A stretch of DNA of 64,000 bases from Streptosporangium subroseum. GTDB taxonomy: Bacteria; Actinomycetota; Actinomycetes; Streptosporangiales; Streptosporangiaceae. Below, piece by piece: positions 59,989 through 64,000 of the stretch. The stretch spans positions 182,719 through 246,718 of the forward strand of contig NZ_FZOD01000008.1 in NCBI RefSeq assembly GCF_900188345.1, given 5' to 3'. Made by a program: the position numbers and the translations under genes. Each line of letters begins with the position of its first letter. Within the stretch, counting starts at the first letter, position 1. The notes beneath the pieces are model-generated. The model did no database searches, had not been told where the DNA came from, and was given only the letters and a program-made list of their open reading frames with translations.

Positions 59989-61763
59989 GGGGTGCCCGCC
60001 TCGTTGATCGTCCGTTCGATGCCGCCGCTGCCGTCGAGGAAGACCGTGACCATGTTGTGGAAGTTGACCTTCTTGGTCTTCGGGACCTCGATCCCCCGGT
60101 CCGCGCGGATGTCCACGCCCTGGTTGAAGTAGGAGTAGACGCCCAGGCCCCACGCCTCGTGGGCCTTCACCCTGGGGCCGACCTTATACGACGCCCATCC
60201 CTTGCCGGTCGGGCTGGTCCACGCGCTCTGGCTCGGCGGGTCGTACGGAAGCTCGCTCTGGTAGAAGATCGTCCGGCCCCTCTCGCCGTTCCAGATCGTC
60301 TGGTACTTCTGGTAGTGCTCGACGAATAGGCCGTACGCCGTCACGTCGTCGCCGTTGACCACGACGCCCGTGTCGGCCGTGTTCTGCGTCCAGCCGATCC
60401 CGTTGCCGTGGTCACCGCGCCACGCCCAGATGTTGTCGATGATCGTGTCGTCGCTGTTGACCACGAGGCTCGTCTTCGCCTTGCCCACCCACGGTCCGCC
60501 GATGCGGAAGAAGACGTCCTGCAGCGAGATCGGGTTGCGGGAGTGGTCCCGGCGGCTGTTCCGCTCGCCGACCTCGACCAGCGTGTCGGACTCTCGCCGT
60601 CCGGCGTCGACGAGCACGCCGGCGATCCGGACGCCGTCGACGTCGTCGATCTTCAGCGCCGTGTCACCGGTGTCGGGCGCCAGGCTCGGCATGCCCAGCC
60701 CGAGCACGACCGTGTTCTTGTTCTCCACGCGCAGGGGCTGGTTCAGGTGGTAGACGCCCGGGGTGAGCAGGAGGTGCTTGCCGCGCGACAGCTGCTGGTT
60801 GATCTTCTGTGCGCTGTCGGTCGGCTTCGCGATGAAGAAGTCGCGGATCGGCAGCGACGAGCCCTCCTGCTGCCGGCCGTCGGCCCACGTCGTACCGGAG
60901 GTGTTGTGGCGAAGAGCGGGGACGAAGACCCGGTAGTCACCCGAGTCGTCGACGTAGAGGAAAGGCTTCTCCCGCGTCACGGGGCTGGTGGGCAACGTCG
61001 TGTAGGGCGGGTTGGGGAAGCCCTCCGGGGGAGCTCCCACCACGCCGGAGAACACCTGGTTCCAGACGCCGTTGGTCCAGGCGTCGCCGAGCGCGCTGTC
61101 ACGCGTCAGCCACTGCTGCTGCGAGCCGTTGATCGTGATCCCGTCGACCTTCGAGTCGGCGATGTATCCGCCGCTCGAGAATCCGCCGTTGCCCGGCTCC
61201 AGCCAGAGCGTGCCGCGGATGTGGACCCGTCGCATCGGCGACGCCTGCGACACCGCCCACTGGTTCGACCAGTCGGTCGGCGTCACCGACAGGTTCTCGG
61301 CGGAGCGCCAGAAGTTGGTGAGCGCGGAGATGCCGGCCACCGAGCCCGGATCGGGCTGGCCGACGACCCGCACCGCGCCGTTGATGTCGACGTCGTCCGG
61401 CGACCGGCCGAGCCCGGCGACGGTCGTGTAGTAGCCGAGTCTCGCGTTGACGTCGTACCGGCCGGGCTTGAACAGCACGGCGTACCGGTTCGTGCCCATC
61501 TCGTTGTGCTCTTGCTGGGTGAAGAGCTCGTCGAGCTTGGTCTGGATCTGCGCGACGGGCGTCGACGGGTCGTACACGAAGACGTTGGGCCCGAAGTCCG
61601 GCGCCCCGCCCGTGTGCGCCGCGGCGGTGGCCGGGACGGACACGAGCCCCGCGCCGGTGAGCACCGCCACCGAGGCGGCGAGCGCGAGGTGACGGACTAA
61701 GGAGATGCCTCTGCGTGCGCGCGAGGTGGTCTCTCGCACGCCGTGGTCACGGACAGTTCTCAT
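59943..61763 (-). CDS. Secreted beta-helix (GH55-like/pectate-lyase-like) protein
   Basis: A 606-residue secreted protein. It has a signal peptide with a twin-Arg-like basic start (RARRGISLVRHLALAA, cleavage after ATAAA). Repeating short strands such as KTSLVVNSDDTIIDNIW and VDGVRIAGVLVDAG give a right-handed parallel beta-helix, as in exo-beta-1,3-glucanases of GH55 and pectate-lyase families. Databases often label such proteins adenylyl cyclase, which the sequence does not support. Two LacI-type operator-like palindromes lie upstream, so it is probably induced by a sugar. Confidence 0.72.
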   Translation of the reverse strand: MRTVRDHGVRETTSRARRGISLVRHLALAASVAVLTGAGLVSVPATAAAHTGGAPDFGPNVFVYDPSTPVAQIQTKLDELFTQQEHNEMGTNRYAVLFKPGRYDVNARLGYYTTVAGLGRSPDDVDINGAVRVVGQPDPGSVAGISALTNFWRSAENLSVTPTDWSNQWAVSQASPMRRVHIRGTLWLEPGNGGFSSGGYIADSKVDGITINGSQQQWLTRDSALGDAWTNGVWNQVFSGVVGAPPEGFPNPPYTTLPTSPVTREKPFLYVDDSGDYRVFVPALRHNTSGTTWADGRQQEGSSLPIRDFFIAKPTDSAQKINQQLSRGKHLLLTPGVYHLNQPLRVENKNTVVLGLGMPSLAPDTGDTALKIDDVDGVRIAGVLVDAGRRESDTLVEVGERNSRRDHSRNPISLQDVFFRIGGPWVGKAKTSLVVNSDDTIIDNIWAWRGDHGNGIGWTQNTADTGVVVNGDDVTAYGLFVEHYQKYQTIWNGERGRTIFYQSELPYDPPSQSAWTSPTGKGWASYKVGPRVKAHEAWGLGVYSYFNQGVDIRADRGIEVPKTKKVNFHNMVTVFLDGSGGIERTINEAGTPVVGSYGTSTVVSYQ

Positions 61764-61800
61764 CGGCCTGCCTATTCGAGAATGGGCGGCGTGACATCAC

Positions 61801-61834
61801 CGCGGTGGCGAGAGAGCGCTCTCTCGCCACCGCG
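61801..61834. promoter_or_regulatory. 34-bp perfect palindrome with LacI-type core, upstream of the beta-helix gene
   Basis: CGCGGTGGCGAGAGAGC and its reverse complement meet at the centre (GAGAGAGCGCTCTCTC). The core AGAGCGCTCT fits LacI/CebR-family operators seen before sugar-hydrolase genes. It sits 38 bases before the gene start and could also fold as a hairpin in the mRNA leader. Confidence 0.8.
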
Positions 61835-62031
61835 ACGCTTACGTCAAGCCTTGAACGAAGGGATGAGATGTTTCTATCCGGTTAATGGCATTCGCGCTAT
61901 GGCAGGGAGGCACCTTTATCGACTTGTTTCAGGCCGGGCGTCATTCGGGAACCTCGTCCGTGGGCTCGATTTCCTCGACGCCGTCCTCGCCGTCGATCGC
62001 GAATGCCGAATGCGGATCCCGGGCTCAGCCC

Positions 62032-62045
62032 TGGGAGCGCTCTCA
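62032..62045. promoter_or_regulatory. CebR-like operator TGGGAGCGCTCTCA
   Basis: The 14-base site differs from the classic CebR operator TGGGAGCGCTCCCA at one base. It lies about 270 bases before the secreted beta-helix gene and at the 3' end of the small membrane-protein gene, in a region with no other gene. The site may act with the palindrome at 61801. Confidence 0.7.
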
Positions 62046-62047
62046 CC

Positions 62048-62488
62048 TCAATGGTGCCTGACCACGAATTCGACGACCTCGAAACTCGTGAAGAGCAGGA
62101 ACACGATCCCGAGAAGGGCATAGATCAGGACCGGCTGGGTCCACCGATAGGGATACCGCGAATTCGGGACGGGCACGGAACCCGACTCCGTGACCGGCTC
62201 GGGGCCGAACGCCGCCGGGGTAGGCGCGAGCGGCAGGGCCGTATAGCGCGGGCGGTGTCCCGCGGGGAAGGCCCGCGCGTCCCCGCGGCCACAGCCGGGG
62301 CAGTTCGCTCCCGCCCAGGGCGGCTGGACCAGCACACCGGACCGCAGCCAGAGCACGATGTCGCGCCCGCGGCCGTCGGTCAGATGGCGGACCAGGTATT
62401 CCTCCTGCCAGACGTGCCGGCAGTGCGGGCACTCCAACGGCCAGATCTCTCGCGTGCTGAACTCCTCGTGCACGAGGACCACCCCCAT
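62048..62488 (-). CDS. Small zinc-ribbon protein with C-terminal membrane helix
   Basis: About 146 residues from ATG 62488 (TTG 62539 is possible). Two Cys pairs, ECPHC and NCPGC, suggest a zinc ribbon. The C-terminal 25 residues are hydrophobic (VLIYALLGIVFLLFTSFEVV) and anchor it in the membrane. A conserved block reads EFSTREIWPLE. No function is known. The CebR-like site overlaps its stop region. Confidence 0.65.
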   Translation of the reverse strand: MGVVLVHEEFSTREIWPLECPHCRHVWQEEYLVRHLTDGRGRDIVLWLRSGVLVQPPWAGANCPGCGRGDARAFPAGHRPRYTALPLAPTPAAFGPEPVTESGSVPVPNSRYPYRWTQPVLIYALLGIVFLLFTSFEVVEFVVRHH

Positions 62489-62662
62489 CGACGCACTGAT
62501 TTCCGCCCTGAGTGTGGGCGCACCTTCCCGCGCCAGCAAGCACTTGTGACAGTAAGCGACAATAATGTACTAAATCCGTTACGACCATATAATGAGACGA
62601 TTCTTCTTGCTATGTGAGACTCATGTTACGGTTGACAGAGCCGATCGAAGGAGCGATCTTCC

Positions 62663-63472
62663 ATGACGGACAAGAACGCCGTATATACCCATGGCCACCA
62701 CGAGTCGGTGCTGCGGTCCCACAGATGGCGCACCGCCGAGAACTCGGCGGCATATCTCCTGCCGCATCTGCGGCCCGGGACATCGCTACTGGACGTCGGC
62801 TGCGGACCCGGCACCATCACCGTCGACCTGGCGGAGCGGATCGCGCCCGGCATGGTCACCGCCGTCGAGGTCACCGCGGAGGCGCTCGCCCTGGCCCGCG
62901 CGGAGGCGGAGCGGCGCGGGCGGTCCACCATCGAGTTCTTCGTGGCGGACGTGCACGCGCTGGAGTTTCCCGACGACACCTTCGACGCCGTCCACGCCCA
63001 CCAGGTGCTGCAGCACGTCGGCGATCCGGTCCAGGCGTTGCGCGAGATGCGGCGGGTCTGCAAGCCGGGCGGGATCGTCGCGGTCCGCGACAGCGACTAC
63101 GCCGCGTTCACCTGGTTCCCCGAGCAACCCGAGCTGGACGAATGGCTGACCCTCTACCACCGGATCGCCAGGGCCAACGGCGGCGAGCCCGACGCGGGCC
63201 GGCGGCTGCTGTCATGGGCTCACGCGGCGGGCCTCACCGACGTCTCGGCCACCTCGTCGACCTGGTGTTTCGCGACACCGGAGGATCGTGCCTGGTGGGG
63301 CGGCGTGTGGGCCGAGCGGATCCTGAAATCCGACATGAACCGCCAGATCCTCACCTCCGGCGCCGCCACCGAAGCCGATCTGCGCCGCATCTCCGACGGC
63401 TGGCGGGCCTGGGCCGCGGAGCCGGACGGCTGGATGTCACTCCTTCACGGCGAGTTGATCTGCCGCGCCTGA
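62663..63472 (+). CDS. Class I SAM-dependent methyltransferase
   Basis: A 269-residue enzyme. The SAM-binding motif I is LLDVGCGPGTITV, followed by the acidic residue in AVEVTAEAL, VADVHALEFPDD and motif IV FDAVHAHQVLQH. The fold is that of UbiE/small-molecule methyltransferases. AAGGAG is 12 bases before ATG 62663. The acceptor substrate is unknown. Confidence 0.88.
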   Translation: MTDKNAVYTHGHHESVLRSHRWRTAENSAAYLLPHLRPGTSLLDVGCGPGTITVDLAERIAPGMVTAVEVTAEALALARAEAERRGRSTIEFFVADVHALEFPDDTFDAVHAHQVLQHVGDPVQALREMRRVCKPGGIVAVRDSDYAAFTWFPEQPELDEWLTLYHRIARANGGEPDAGRRLLSWAHAAGLTDVSATSSTWCFATPEDRAWWGGVWAERILKSDMNRQILTSGAATEADLRRISDGWRAWAAEPDGWMSLLHGELICRA

Positions 63473-63558
63473 GGACCGGGAGCCCCGCCGGGCGGGAATC
63501 GAGCGCCTCGCGAGAGCTTGGGGCGCCCCGAGCCTTCGGCGGGGGCGCCCCAGGCGGG

Positions 63559-64000
63559 TCAGGGCTGCCGGGTTATCTTGACGTCGTCCACTCCGGCCTC
63601 GACCAGGGAGGCGCCGGAGGCGTCACCGGCCTCGATCAGGATGCGGACACTCTGCCCGGCGAAGGCGGAGAGGTTGGCCGTGGCCGTGGCCCAGGCGCCG
63701 TTGCGGTTGGCGGCCGCGCCGAGCTGCTGGAACACCTGGGTGGTGGTGGAACCGACGACCTTCACCCGCAGGAAGTCGGCGCTGGAGGCGTTGGAGCCGT
63801 GCGCGAGATACCAGGAGAACGACAAATTCAGCGTTCCGCTCGGCAGGGTGATCGCGGGTGAGCGGACGCTGGTTGTGCCGCCGTCGAGGTCGTAGTCGCC
63901 GGCGGCCGCGCCCGCCAGTCGTCCGGTGACCAGGTCGTTGGAGCCGCTGACGGTGGTGCCGAGCTGCTTGGCGCCGCTGGAGGTGGTGGCCTCCGGGTCA
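63559..64000 (-). CDS. 3' end of a secreted enzyme, C-terminal beta-sandwich module (partial)
   Basis: Only the last 146 residues lie in the window; the gene runs off the right edge on the minus strand. They form a beta-rich module: LAGAAAGDYDLDGGTTSVRS, SFSWYLAHGSNASSADFLRV, ILIEAGDASGASLVEAGVDD. This type of MAM/immune-inhibitor-A-like module follows the catalytic part of secreted peptidases such as M14 carboxypeptidases. The enzyme's identity cannot be told here. The stop TGA is at 63561-63559. Confidence 0.7.
   Translation of the reverse strand, partial: DPEATTSSGAKQLGTTVSGSNDLVTGRLAGAAAGDYDLDGGTTSVRSPAITLPSGTLNLSFSWYLAHGSNASSADFLRVKVVGSTTTQVFQQLGAAANRNGAWATATANLSAFAGQSVRILIEAGDASGASLVEAGVDDVKITRQP

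Overview
The window is very GC-rich DNA with frequent GTG and TTG starts, many GTGA-type stop/start overlaps and strong GC hairpins between genes. This is typical of a filamentous actinomycete. A SapB-type class III lanthipeptide locus, SigE-type ECF sigma factors with CU044_5270 partners, and several actinobacteria-typical families suggest the Streptosporangiales or a near relative. That placement is inference.

Layout. 1-4.6 kb: an SDR oxidoreductase, a CorA Mg2+ transporter with an NTF2-like protein, an amidohydrolase and an M50-type membrane peptidase. 4.8-15.3 kb: a class III (ram/amf-like) lanthipeptide cluster. It holds a small histidine kinase, the LanKC synthetase, four tandem 47-residue precursors with one identical core, a 16-bp hairpin, two half-ABC exporters, a prolyl-oligopeptidase-type protease and a convergent NarL-type response regulator. 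15.6-22 kb: a ThrE-type exporter and SbcC/SbcD. 22-29 kb: two alpha/beta hydrolases, an LCP protein, a zinc dehydrogenase and an enolase-superfamily protein that lacks the catalytic lysines. 28.8-31.3 kb: an ECF sigma/anti-sigma-like pair divergent from a CU044_5270-type protein; a 34-bp element occurs in front of both units.

31.5-41 kb: a TetR/MFS pair with an operator-like inverted repeat, NmrA-like, MgtC-like, SDR and GNAT genes, a two-gene ABC transporter, and two gene remnants (an arabinofuranosidase AbfB domain and a TetR C-terminus). 41.3-49.6 kb: a tightly coupled five-gene operon, SWIM zinc finger - DUF5691 - MoxR AAA ATPase - DUF5682 - VWA, with an odd stop-free His/Gly/Asp-rich spacer. 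49.7-54.6 kb: a stand-alone MurG paralogue, a large TnpB-like RuvC protein with no TnpA, and a membrane-anchored endonuclease/exonuclease/phosphatase protein. 54.8-64 kb: a Tat-exported PhoX-type phosphatase, a cupin, an IS200/IS605-like end relic, an aldehyde dehydrogenase, an acetamidase/formamidase, a secreted beta-helix protein under LacI-type operators, a zinc-ribbon membrane protein, a methyltransferase and the 3' end of a secreted enzyme.

The genes work together mainly in two places. In the lanthipeptide locus, regulation, synthesis, export, leader processing and the response regulator sit in one block. In the MoxR/VWA operon, an AAA+ ATPase, its likely VWA partner and three poorly characterised proteins look like one machine. 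The strongest leads are the four-copy SapB-like peptide with a poly-Gly/His hinge, the MoxR-DUF5682-VWA operon, the oversized TnpB-like protein, the duplicated sigma-locus element and the enolase-fold pseudoenzyme.
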